The position numbers and the translations under genes were made by a program. A stretch of 64,000 bases of DNA from Selenomonas sp. F0473 (GTDB lineage: Bacteria; Bacillota; Negativicutes; Selenomonadales; Selenomonadaceae), in the NCBI RefSeq assembly GCF_000315545.1, contig NZ_JH992902.1, positions 221,280 through 285,279 of the forward strand. The letters are read 5' to 3'. Numbering within the stretch: position 1 is the stretch's first letter; each line of letters begins with the position of its first letter. The notes under the pieces were generated by a model. The model saw only the letters and a list, made by a program, of their open reading frames with translations. It was not told the DNA's origin and made no database searches. Of the stretch, positions 18,226 through 26,193 are shown piece after piece.

Positions 18226-19106
18226 AAAGACTCGGACTGATTTACAACCCCGTTTCGGGGAACGCACTGTTCAAGGGGAAATTAGACTGGCTGATCGAGG
18301 CGTTTCAGCATCATGGGATAGCGCTCTGCCCCTATCGGACGCGCGGCGGCGCCTTGGACAACATCGACCGCTTTCTGACCGAGGTGCGTCCGGACGGCGT
18401 GCTCGCCGCAGGCGGCGACGGTACGGTGCATGCCGCCGTCAATGCAATGTTTGCAGCCGATGTTGACATACCGCTCGGCATTCTTGGCAGCGGCACATCG
18501 AACGATTTCGCGACGTATCTTGGGATCCATGAAGACTGGGAAGGATATATCGAGCGGATTGCGGCGGGGGAAGCGCGCCGCGTGGATTTGGGACTGCTCG
18601 AGGATACCGGCCGCTATTTCGTTAATGTCGTCAGCGCAGGCATGCTGACCGGCATTGCGCACGAGGTGAAGTCAATCTATAAAAATGCGCTCGGCAGAGT
18701 GGCGTATTATCTGAAGGGCATCGGCGAGATTCCTCGGCTGAAATCGTTTCCCGTGCGCATTACGGCGGACGGAGATACCTATGAAGAAGAGATATTCCTC
18801 TTTGTCGTGGCAAACAGCCCCGTCGTGGCCGGGATGAAGCGCATCGGTACGGATATCGCCGTGGATGACGGGATGCTTGATCTGCTTGCGGTTAAAAAAA
18901 TAGGTCTGCCGCAGTTCATGTCTGTTGCGGCAGACCTGTTTGCAGGCAAACCCATTACTGAAAAAGAGAGTATTCTGCACATTCGTGCGAGATCCTTCGA
19001 TATCCGGACGGAACAGGAACTATGCAGCGATCTCGACGGAGAATGGGGCCCGGCGCTTCCGCTGCATGTGCGCACGGTCCCGCTGGCACTTTCCGTCTAT
19101 TGTTGA
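18222..19106 (+). CDS. Diacylglycerol kinase family (YegS/DgkB-like) lipid kinase
   Basis: A 294-residue protein with the DAGK catalytic motifs: YNPVSG at residue 8, AAGGDGTVHAAVNA and GILGSGTSNDFATYLG. The C-terminal half is the beta-rich domain seen in YegS and DgkB. It probably phosphorylates diacylglycerol or a related lipid using ATP at the inner face of the membrane. The ATGA overlap with the flippase gene suggests joint function in envelope lipid metabolism. It ends 15 nt before the convergent DUF815 gene. Confidence 0.87.
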   Translation: MKRLGLIYNPVSGNALFKGKLDWLIEAFQHHGIALCPYRTRGGALDNIDRFLTEVRPDGVLAAGGDGTVHAAVNAMFAADVDIPLGILGSGTSNDFATYLGIHEDWEGYIERIAAGEARRVDLGLLEDTGRYFVNVVSAGMLTGIAHEVKSIYKNALGRVAYYLKGIGEIPRLKSFPVRITADGDTYEEEIFLFVVANSPVVAGMKRIGTDIAVDDGMLDLLAVKKIGLPQFMSVAADLFAGKPITEKESILHIRARSFDIRTEQELCSDLDGEWGPALPLHVRTVPLALSVYC

Positions 19107-19121
19107 TCACCGTTTACAATA

Positions 19122-20345
19122 TCAGCGTTCTCCTAAGTAATGTGCGACAAACTGCTGCGCGGTACGCCCGCTGCGGCCGCTGTGTGTCAGTTCCCATCGA
19201 AGGCCGGCAATATGCAGTTCTTCTTTTGTGAGTTCGATGCCTTTTTGCTTCAGCAGATAGTCGATGATCGCGAGGTACTCGTCCTGATCCGGCATATGGT
19301 ACTGGATAATGAGACCGAAGCGGTCGACGAGAGAGATGGTCTCATGCATCGTGTCGTCACGATAGAGCTCGTCTTGTTCACGGTCATGCCACGTCTCACG
19401 GACGAGATGGCGCCGGTTGGAAGTCGCGTAAAGACGGACATTCGGCGGGCAGGATGAGACGCCGCCCTCGATAGCGGATTTGACTATCTTGAACTCCGCG
19501 TCGGAATCCTCGAAGGAGAGATCGTCGAGGAAGATGATGAATTTCTTTCCGGCAAAACGGCGCAGGTATGTCATGATATCGGGGAGTTGCTGCAGCTGAT
19601 CCTTCGTGACCTGCAGCAGGCGCAGTCCCATGTCGTCATACATGCCGGCGAGCGCCTTGACCGCCGTGGACTTTCCCGTGCCGCGCGCGCCGACGAGAAG
19701 CACGTGGTTCGCCGGTTTTCCCTCGACGAATGCACGCGTGTTGCGGATGAGCTGCTCTTTTTGCCGTTCATAACCGATAAGATCATTCATGGACGGCCGT
19801 TCAAAGTGCTCGATGCCGCGGATGGTATTTTCGGCGGCATCCCAACGGAAAGCCGTGTAATCGGCAATATCTCCATAGCCGTATTTGGCGTAGAAAGCGA
19901 GGAGGATCTCGGCGTATTCCGCGGGCGCGTTCGCAGCCTCAACGCCGGGGAAGAGAAAATCCTCGGTTTTTCCATACACGCTCTGCGTCGGCTCGTAATT
20001 ATCTAGGGCTGTTTCACCAAGGAATGCGCTTGTCGGCAATGTGAGCAAAGGCCAAAGTACGCTAACGTCATGATAAAACAGATCTCTGAGACTGTTTCCC
20101 GGGGGCAGATCGGTCCCTTCCATCATCTCTGAAACGAGATTCGGCCTGCGCGTGAGGATATAAAGCAGATAGCGGGGGAGCAGGTTCCCGCTGAACCCGA
20201 GCCGCTCCGCATTTGCAATCAATCGGGACGCACATTGTGCCTTGGCCGTCGCGTCATCCGCACGGGCATCAAGGAACGAGAGCGTCGGGTCGCTCCGCAG
20301 GAAGTCGAGCACAAGGAGATCGGACAGATTAACATTATGGCTCAT
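19122..20345 (-). CDS. DUF815 family AAA ATPase
   Basis: A 407-residue protein with a C-terminal ATPase core: P-loop VGARGTGKSTAVKAL, Walker B FIIFLDDLSFE, and RLYATSNRRHLVRETW, all typical of DUF815 ATPases. The N-terminal 150 residues are helical and less conserved. The family resembles AAA/DnaA-type ATPases, but its role is not established. The frame is open to 20561, but AAAGGA spaced 8 nt before ATG 20345 marks the start. That start overlaps the tmcAL stop by 4 nt, so the two genes form a minus-strand operon. Confidence 0.85.
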   Translation of the reverse strand: MSHNVNLSDLLVLDFLRSDPTLSFLDARADDATAKAQCASRLIANAERLGFSGNLLPRYLLYILTRRPNLVSEMMEGTDLPPGNSLRDLFYHDVSVLWPLLTLPTSAFLGETALDNYEPTQSVYGKTEDFLFPGVEAANAPAEYAEILLAFYAKYGYGDIADYTAFRWDAAENTIRGIEHFERPSMNDLIGYERQKEQLIRNTRAFVEGKPANHVLLVGARGTGKSTAVKALAGMYDDMGLRLLQVTKDQLQQLPDIMTYLRRFAGKKFIIFLDDLSFEDSDAEFKIVKSAIEGGVSSCPPNVRLYATSNRRHLVRETWHDREQDELYRDDTMHETISLVDRFGLIIQYHMPDQDEYLAIIDYLLKQKGIELTKEELHIAGLRWELTHSGRSGRTAQQFVAHYLGER

Positions 20346-21601
20346 GATATTTGTCCTTTCGGTATCGATGTAAGCGCACACGGAGATGTGATGAAATCGG
20401 TGCGCGGATGTTTTTCTCTCGGCATGGTCAGCAGCCGCAGCTCCGTCGCCAATGTGTCGAAGGAGAGCATCTCCTGAAGCAGAGAGCCTTGCTCCATCGT
20501 CGATCTCTCGTCTGAGGTTAAAAACGCCGCCGTGCGTGTGACGACGGGGAGCTGCGAACATTTCTTGATGCGGCGCAGCAGGGCTTGACCGCGCGTATTG
20601 AATGCGAGCGGCCGAATGTAGGCTGCGCCGCGAACGTCAAAGCGTTTTGCTTGCGCCTCCTTGAACCGCGTCAAAAGATGGATGACGAGACGTGCGATGC
20701 GACTGCGCGGATAGCGTTTCGTCGTTGCGACCGTGAGCAGATTATCATAGCTATGTGTGACTTGTGCCGCCCGGCAGAGGCGGTTTTCGACCCCTTCCGT
20801 GATCCCGCAGATCTCCCGCAGCGCGGCACTGCGCTCTGTGAGGAGCGTATAGCGGAGCAGCTGCAGTAGCATATCTTCGGAAGGCAGTCCCGTTTCGTAC
20901 GCTGCTTTTAGATCTGTATATACCGGTGGTATAACGGCGTCTCGCAGCAGGCTCCACGGCGGCGTCCCCCCGGAGAGCGCCGCACGAATCGACGAGGCGC
21001 TCGTGATGTGCGCATGGAGCATCGCATCGTTATGCCGAACTCCCTTGCGCGGGATCGCGACGGGCACGATCTCAGGCGCGCTTTGCCGCAGTGCGCGCAA
21101 ATATTCGACGGCAAGGATGTTGTTCGGTGCGCGCAGTATATCCTCCGCAATATCCGTCGATGCCAGAGCGCGCGACAGTGCCGCGGCATACGAGTCGCCT
21201 GCTCCAATGTGTTTGTGCAGACGATCTTGAACCCGCTCCGTATCGATCAATATCGCGGCTTTCAGGAGCAAATTGATATCCGATGTTTCGGTTCCGAAGG
21301 CAAGGCGGTCGATGATACCGAGACCGCGCAGGAGGGAAACGGCGCCGCGTGCGAAGTCCTGCGCGCTGCGGCAGGCAAAGACAAAGGGGAGCTCAAGAAC
21401 GAGATCCGCGCCGCCCGCGACGGCATGGCGCGCGCGTGTCCATTTGTCGAGAACGCACGGCGCACCGCGCTGCGTAAAGCTGCCGCTCATGAGGGCGACG
21501 ATGCCGTCCGTCGCGGGGAACATACGGCGCAGCTCGTCAATCTGATACCGATGCCCGTTGTGGAATGGATTATATTCGGCGATGATGCCGATCGTGTGCA
21601 T
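20342..21601 (-). CDS. tmcAL: tRNA(Met) cytidine acetate ligase TmcAL
   Basis: A 419-residue protein starting IGIIAEYNPFHNGHRYQ, with the nucleotidyltransferase FHNGH motif, then MSGSFTQRGAPCVLDKW and LPFVFACRSAQDFARGAV. This matches TmcAL (formerly YlbM/DUF795), which uses ATP and acetate to form N4-acetylcytidine at the wobble position of elongator tRNA-Met. The start ATG at 21601 has GGGAGG 6 nt upstream on this strand; the open frame upstream is not needed. It is divergent from mnmA, another tRNA wobble-modifying enzyme. Confidence 0.9.
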   Translation of the reverse strand: MHTIGIIAEYNPFHNGHRYQIDELRRMFPATDGIVALMSGSFTQRGAPCVLDKWTRARHAVAGGADLVLELPFVFACRSAQDFARGAVSLLRGLGIIDRLAFGTETSDINLLLKAAILIDTERVQDRLHKHIGAGDSYAAALSRALASTDIAEDILRAPNNILAVEYLRALRQSAPEIVPVAIPRKGVRHNDAMLHAHITSASSIRAALSGGTPPWSLLRDAVIPPVYTDLKAAYETGLPSEDMLLQLLRYTLLTERSAALREICGITEGVENRLCRAAQVTHSYDNLLTVATTKRYPRSRIARLVIHLLTRFKEAQAKRFDVRGAAYIRPLAFNTRGQALLRRIKKCSQLPVVTRTAAFLTSDERSTMEQGSLLQEMLSFDTLATELRLLTMPREKHPRTDFITSPCALTSIPKGQIS

Positions 21602-21686
21602 GACATTCCTCCCCTCGGTTAACTTAACCCTTAGTTTAGCAAAAAAAATCTCATTTGTGTAGAGGCTTTGGAACAAATACTACATC

Positions 21687-21715
21687 TTGTATTTTCCTAT
21701 GGCGAATGATATACT
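21687..21715 (+). promoter_or_regulatory. Promoter of mnmA
   Basis: TTGTAT (21687-21692), 17-nt spacer and TATACT (21710-21715) preceded by TGA (extended -10). It lies in the divergent region between tmcAL and mnmA. Confidence 0.68.
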
Positions 21716-21738
21716 AAACGAAAAATTAGGAGGACATC

Positions 21739-22842
21739 GTGTCAGTGGAGCGGACAAGGGAAAAAGAGCGTGTGGTCGTCGCCATGAGCGGCGGCGTCGA
21801 TAGTTCTCTGGCGGCGGCGCTGCTGCTGGAGCAGGGCTACGACGTCGTCGGCGTGACGATGCGCCTTTCCGATGAAAACCGCGATATCGATCCCGAAAAC
21901 GACCGGAGCTGCTGCTCTCTCAGCAGCGTGGACGATGCGCGCCGCGTCGCGGACGTGCTCGGTATCCCGCATTATGTCATGGACTTTACGGCACCGTTCC
22001 GGACATCCGTCATCGACTATTTTTTGGACGAATATCTGCGCGGGCGCACGCCGAACCCCTGTATTGCCTGTAACCGATATATTAAATTTGAAGGGCTGCT
22101 GCATAAGTCTGCGGAGCTTGGCGCCGCCTATGTTGCGACGGGGCATTATGCGCGTATCGACGACGCCAGCGGGCGCTGGCGTCTGCGCAAGGGGAAGGAT
22201 TCGGAGAAGGATCAGTCCTATGTGCTCTATCATCTCAATCAAGAGACGCTCGCCCGTGTGCTGCTGCCGCTCGGCGATTTTGACAAGGCGTCGACGCGCC
22301 GCATGGCGGAGGAGTATCGCCTGCCCGTCGCACATAAGCCGGAGAGCCAGGAGATCTGCTTCGTGCCGCGTGACGACTATAAGGCCTATATGAAAGAAAA
22401 GCGGCCGGGGCACTCGATGCCAGGCGATATCGTCGATCGATCGGGGAATCTTTTGGGGCATCACGAGGGCATTTCCTTCTACACAATCGGTCAGCGGCGG
22501 GGGCTCGGCATCGCGGCGCCGCAGCCGCTCTACGTCACGGCGCTTGATGCCGAACGCAACCGGGTCGTCGTGGGGGGGGCGGAGGACGTCTACGCGAAAG
22601 AACTCGTGGCATCTGATCTTAGTTGGACGATGTGGGACACACTGAGGGAGCCGCGTACGGTACGTGCAAAGATCCGGTATGGGAAACGGGAGGCCGCCGC
22701 GAGGCTCATACCGGATGCGAACGGCGGACTGCGCATTTCCTTTGCCGAACCGCAGCGGGCGGTGACGCCGGGACAGTCCATCGTATTTTATGACGGAGAT
22801 ATCGTACTCGGCGGCGGCGTCATTGACACGGTCGCCCGATAA
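21739..22842 (+). CDS. mnmA: tRNA 2-thiouridylase MnmA
   Basis: A 367-residue enzyme with the PP-loop AMSGGVDSSLAAALLLEQGY, the catalytic cysteine in NPCIACNRYIKF (Cys111) and the second cysteine in ESQEICFVP (Cys207). It adenylates U34 of tRNA-Lys, -Glu and -Gln and installs sulphur. VVVAMSGGVDSS lies 15 residues into the protein, close to family length. GTG 21739 follows AGGAGG at about 21729. No cysteine desulphurase gene is next to it. Confidence 0.96.
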   Translation: MSVERTREKERVVVAMSGGVDSSLAAALLLEQGYDVVGVTMRLSDENRDIDPENDRSCCSLSSVDDARRVADVLGIPHYVMDFTAPFRTSVIDYFLDEYLRGRTPNPCIACNRYIKFEGLLHKSAELGAAYVATGHYARIDDASGRWRLRKGKDSEKDQSYVLYHLNQETLARVLLPLGDFDKASTRRMAEEYRLPVAHKPESQEICFVPRDDYKAYMKEKRPGHSMPGDIVDRSGNLLGHHEGISFYTIGQRRGLGIAAPQPLYVTALDAERNRVVVGGAEDVYAKELVASDLSWTMWDTLREPRTVRAKIRYGKREAAARLIPDANGGLRISFAEPQRAVTPGQSIVFYDGDIVLGGGVIDTVAR

Positions 22843-22869
22843 CGCGTTTTAAGGGGAGAGGAGGTCGGC

Positions 22870-23919
22870 ATGATGAGCCGAGGCGCAAAGATAAAGATCG
22901 CTTGCTTCATATTGCTCGGCGTTGCAGTCCTGTTTGCAGGTCTCTTTTGGTATTTTCGTGTCCATACAAAAACGCCGACGTATGCGCTCAGCGCCGTTGA
23001 AAAGGCCCTGGACCGGAACGACGAGAAACTCTTCCTGCGCTATGTCCGATTGGACGATGTGCTTGATCAAGCCTACGACGATTTCATGGCGGGGACGATT
23101 GCCGTGGATTTCGGGCGGACACGCGAAACGCCCGCGGGCTTGGATGATTTCGCTAAGATGCTCAAACCCGCCTTTACCAAGATGGTGCGGGATGCCGTCG
23201 AAACACGCCTCGTGTCGGGGGAATTTCCGGCCGTCGATCAGACGGATGACGGCGCGGATGCGGAGAATATCCTCTCGCGCATCGGCCTTCGGGATCTGAG
23301 TTTCCGTGAGATCACGGCGCTGTCGGCGGACGAAAAGGCTCGGACGGCGACTGCGGACGTACTCGCGCACCAGGGCGAGGCGGATGCGGACTTTACCTTT
23401 AAAATTGAACTCGCTCCCTCTGACGAGGGGGACTGGCAGGTGATACGCATCGGTAATGTGCGCGAATACGCCGTCTTTTTGGGACAGGCGCGCCGCGCTC
23501 GTGTGGAGGACTACCTTGCGGAGACGAACGCGATCATTGAACGGCATGATCAAAGCGTGCGTTCCGCGCAGCTGCGGCTCTATAGTTCGTTGTCGATAGG
23601 AACGCTTGGAAATCAATCGACGCGGGATATGGCACGCAGGATTATGGAGCAGGATATCCTGGCGGATTGGCGGCAGCGCAAGGAGGAACTCTCTTCCGTA
23701 TCCGTTCCCCGCAGTATGCAGAGCCTCCAGCAGCTCCGGCTGAAGATCTGCGATCTGCATATCGCGTATGCCGAAGGCTATGCCGCATGGATGACGGATA
23801 AGAACGCGGCGACGATCCGTACGGCCGAGAGCAGTCTCCGTCAGGCCGAAGTGCTCGAAGCGGAGGAGGCGTTCCTCGCGCAGCGTGCGAAGCGGCCGTT
23901 TGGTGACAGAATAGAGTGA
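22870..23919 (+). CDS. Membrane-anchored hypothetical protein (DUF2939-like)
   Basis: A 349-residue product with one N-terminal transmembrane segment (IKIACFILLGVAVLFAGLFW, about residues 8-28) and a large, presumably extracytoplasmic remainder. The first part, TYALSAVEKALDRNDEKLFLRYV, resembles DUF2939-type proteins; this is only a pattern likeness. The C-terminal 120 residues are strongly helical and charged. A strong GGAGAGGAGG precedes the start. It is followed after 9 nt by the NYN gene, so they are probably co-transcribed. Function is not known. Confidence 0.6.
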   Translation: MMSRGAKIKIACFILLGVAVLFAGLFWYFRVHTKTPTYALSAVEKALDRNDEKLFLRYVRLDDVLDQAYDDFMAGTIAVDFGRTRETPAGLDDFAKMLKPAFTKMVRDAVETRLVSGEFPAVDQTDDGADAENILSRIGLRDLSFREITALSADEKARTATADVLAHQGEADADFTFKIELAPSDEGDWQVIRIGNVREYAVFLGQARRARVEDYLAETNAIIERHDQSVRSAQLRLYSSLSIGTLGNQSTRDMARRIMEQDILADWRQRKEELSSVSVPRSMQSLQQLRLKICDLHIAYAEGYAAWMTDKNAATIRTAESSLRQAEVLEAEEAFLAQRAKRPFGDRIE

Positions 23920-23928
23920 GGGAGACAT

Positions 23929-24822
23929 ATGACGCTTGATTCGAGCAATGACACAGTGGCGATCCTTTACGATATTGAGAACGCCCCCATTGAAATGCTC
24001 CGGTATACCATCGACAAGGCACAGCGCTATCAGCCCTGTCGGATGATCGTCGTTTCCGATTGGGAGGCGCATCCGGAGCAGAAACGATGGGATCGCCTCA
24101 TGCAGTACCCGGATTTTACCTTTCGGCAGATCAGCCGGACATTTTATGGGAAAAATTCTCTGGACTCGGCACTCTATGATTCCGCGCAGATTCTCTATCA
24201 AGAGGGGGTACGCAAATATTTTATCATCACAACGGATTCCGATTTCGTACGCATTGCGGAATCGTTGAACGCGCAGGATCCGTCCTATATCATCGGAGTG
24301 GGAACCAAACAGGCAAGCGAGGATTTGCGCAACGCGTACAACGAGTTCTTCGTCTATCCGCCCGAGCGCAGGCCAAAGGGGCGGTCCGCGGAGAAAAAAG
24401 CAGAGGATCAAAATACGGAGGTGGACAAATTGGCAAAGAAAAAACCGGAGGATAAAACGGGAAAGAACGGGCAGAAGCCCGCTGCAGATAAAGTTACCGC
24501 AAAGACGGAGCAGAAAAAACAATCGGCGAAAGTAAGCGCGGGGAAGAAGACGGAAAAACCGGCCGCAGAAGCAAAGCCCGTCAAGGAAGCGGCAAAGACC
24601 GCCGCTCAGACGAAAAAGAAAACGCAGACCAAGGCGGCCTCTGTGAAAACAACCGCCGCGCTGGCCGAACCTTCCGCTCGGGCATCCGCAATGAACGGCG
24701 TTCTCACCGTGCGTCTGCCAAAGACTTTACGAACATCACTCGAACAAAAGATGCGCGAGGAGGAGGTTTCTATCGACGAACTTGTCACCTATCTCCTGAT
24801 GCGCGGTCTGTCGGTGAAGTAA
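23929..24822 (+). CDS. NYN-domain nuclease-like protein with C-terminal ribbon-helix-helix domain
   Basis: A 297-residue protein in three parts. Residues 1-140 form an NYN (PIN-like) domain with the acidic residues expected for metal-dependent RNA cleavage: VAILYDIENAP (Asp15), SLDSALYDSA and FIITTDSDFVRIAESL. Residues about 150-245 are a Lys/Ala-rich low-complexity linker like histone H1 tails. Residues 255-297 (LTVRLPKTLRTSLEQKMREE and a second helix) look like a ribbon-helix-helix DNA-binding or dimerising module. The combination suggests an RNase or regulator held near nucleic acid. It follows an exported unknown and precedes a DUF3783-like gene by 12 nt. Confidence 0.78.
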   Translation: MTLDSSNDTVAILYDIENAPIEMLRYTIDKAQRYQPCRMIVVSDWEAHPEQKRWDRLMQYPDFTFRQISRTFYGKNSLDSALYDSAQILYQEGVRKYFIITTDSDFVRIAESLNAQDPSYIIGVGTKQASEDLRNAYNEFFVYPPERRPKGRSAEKKAEDQNTEVDKLAKKKPEDKTGKNGQKPAADKVTAKTEQKKQSAKVSAGKKTEKPAAEAKPVKEAAKTAAQTKKKTQTKAASVKTTAALAEPSARASAMNGVLTVRLPKTLRTSLEQKMREEEVSIDELVTYLLMRGLSVK

Positions 24823-24834
24823 CGGAACGGCGTC

Positions 24835-25233
24835 ATGGCGAAGAAAGCGGAGCGCGTCCTTCTCTATCAATTCCCATCGAAGCATCTGCCGGCTGCGGAG
24901 GAGGCCCTGCGTACTTTGGGGATTCGCGTAGAGCTGCTGCCCGCAGACGCATGGCGAGAGAAGATCGGATATCTGCTCGGACTTAAAGGCTATCGGCCCG
25001 CAGTGCCGACAGACGGCGTACATTTTGATTTCCCCCATGAAGTTATGCTGCTCGAGAATATCAAGGGAAAGCGGCTCGCGAAAGTCCTCGCCGCCCTTGC
25101 TGATGCGGGCGTACCTCGGATTTCTTACAAATCATCGGTGACGCCGTACAATACGCTGTGGACGCTGCGCTACCTGTGCGAACATATGGCGCATGAACAC
25201 GGCGCCGCGGCGGCGGCGCAGGCGGACGAATAG
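24835..25233 (+). CDS. Small DUF3783-like protein
   Basis: A 132-residue soluble protein: RVLLYQFPSKHLPAAEEAL at the start, a middle region with GYLLGLKGYRP, and near the end SSVTPYNTLWTLRYLCEHM. The last segment (a threonine-proline-x-N, then WTL and a helix) resembles DUF3783 proteins, which have no known function. It sits 12 nt after the NYN gene and 18 nt before a lipoprotein gene, all on one strand. The Ala-rich tail is unremarkable. Confidence 0.6.
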   Translation: MAKKAERVLLYQFPSKHLPAAEEALRTLGIRVELLPADAWREKIGYLLGLKGYRPAVPTDGVHFDFPHEVMLLENIKGKRLAKVLAALADAGVPRISYKSSVTPYNTLWTLRYLCEHMAHEHGAAAAAQADE

Positions 25234-25251
25234 TGTAAAGGACTGTATGAG

Positions 25252-26193
25252 ATGAAAAAAATTCTTGCGGCAATCGCCGTATTTGGGATGTTCCTAACCC
25301 TTGGCTGCGGCGCAAAGACGGAGCAAAAGGCTGAGGTGCTGCCAAAGCTCACCATCGGTCTCATGCCCGATACGGATTCGATACCGTTCATCATTGCGGC
25401 GCAGCAGGGATATTTTGCAGCAGAGGGCATTGAGGTAGAACTCATGCCCTTTAAGAGTGCAATGGAACGCGATGCCGCGCTCCAGAGCGGGAATCTCGAC
25501 GGCGCGGTTTCCGATCTGCTCGCCGTCATCTTTGCGCGTTCCGGCGGATTTGCCGTTCATGCGGCATCCTATACGGACGGCAGCTACAACCTCATCGCCG
25601 GCGGCAGTACGGGCGTCACATCGGTCGCGGAGCTGCGCGGCAGGGAGGTTGCGATTTCGCGCAATACCATCATCGAATATGTGACGGATGAGATTCTCGC
25701 CGCGAACCGGATGAGCGAGCAGGATATCTCGAAGGTCGTGATCCCCCAGATTCCCGTACGTCTCGAAATGCTTCAAAGCGGAAATCTCGACGCGGCTCTT
25801 CTTCCCGAACCGATGGCAAGCGTTGCCGTAGCATCAGGCGGGCGTTACATCACGGGCTCCGGAGAACGCGCCATCAACCCCGGCGTCATGGTATTTACAG
25901 ACGCTGCGCTCCAAGACAAAAAAACGTCTATACAAGCAATGTACCGTGCCTATAATAAAGCTGTGCAGTATCTGAACAATACGCCTCGAGAGGACTATAT
26001 CGATTTCGTAATGGAGAAGAGCGGATTCCCTGCGCCCGCACGAGACGCGCTGCAGCTGAAACCCTATCGGACTGCCGGACTTCCCGAACAAAAAGACGTT
26101 GCTGAGGCGGTACGCTGGGTGCAGAGCAAAGATCTGGCGGGGGCATACGGGTACGACGATCTTGTCGTAGATATTCTGTCGGAGAGCAAGTAA
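25252..26193 (+). CDS. NMT1/SsuA-like ABC transporter substrate-binding lipoprotein
   Basis: A 313-residue exported protein with a lipobox ending TLGC (Cys at residue 19) and a periplasmic-binding fold: LTIGLMPDTDSIPFIIAAQQ, GYFAAEGIEVELMPF, LQSGNLDGAVSDLLAV and LRGREVAIS. This is the NMT1/THI5/SsuA group, which binds thiamine precursors, sulphonates or related small organics. No permease or ATPase gene lies beside it, so it is an orphan here. Its stop codon TAA shares its last base with the ATG of the arginine decarboxylase gene, so it may be tied to polyamine or arginine metabolism. Ligand unknown. Confidence 0.85.
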   Translation: MKKILAAIAVFGMFLTLGCGAKTEQKAEVLPKLTIGLMPDTDSIPFIIAAQQGYFAAEGIEVELMPFKSAMERDAALQSGNLDGAVSDLLAVIFARSGGFAVHAASYTDGSYNLIAGGSTGVTSVAELRGREVAISRNTIIEYVTDEILAANRMSEQDISKVVIPQIPVRLEMLQSGNLDAALLPEPMASVAVASGGRYITGSGERAINPGVMVFTDAALQDKKTSIQAMYRAYNKAVQYLNNTPREDYIDFVMEKSGFPAPARDALQLKPYRTAGLPEQKDVAEAVRWVQSKDLAGAYGYDDLVVDILSESK

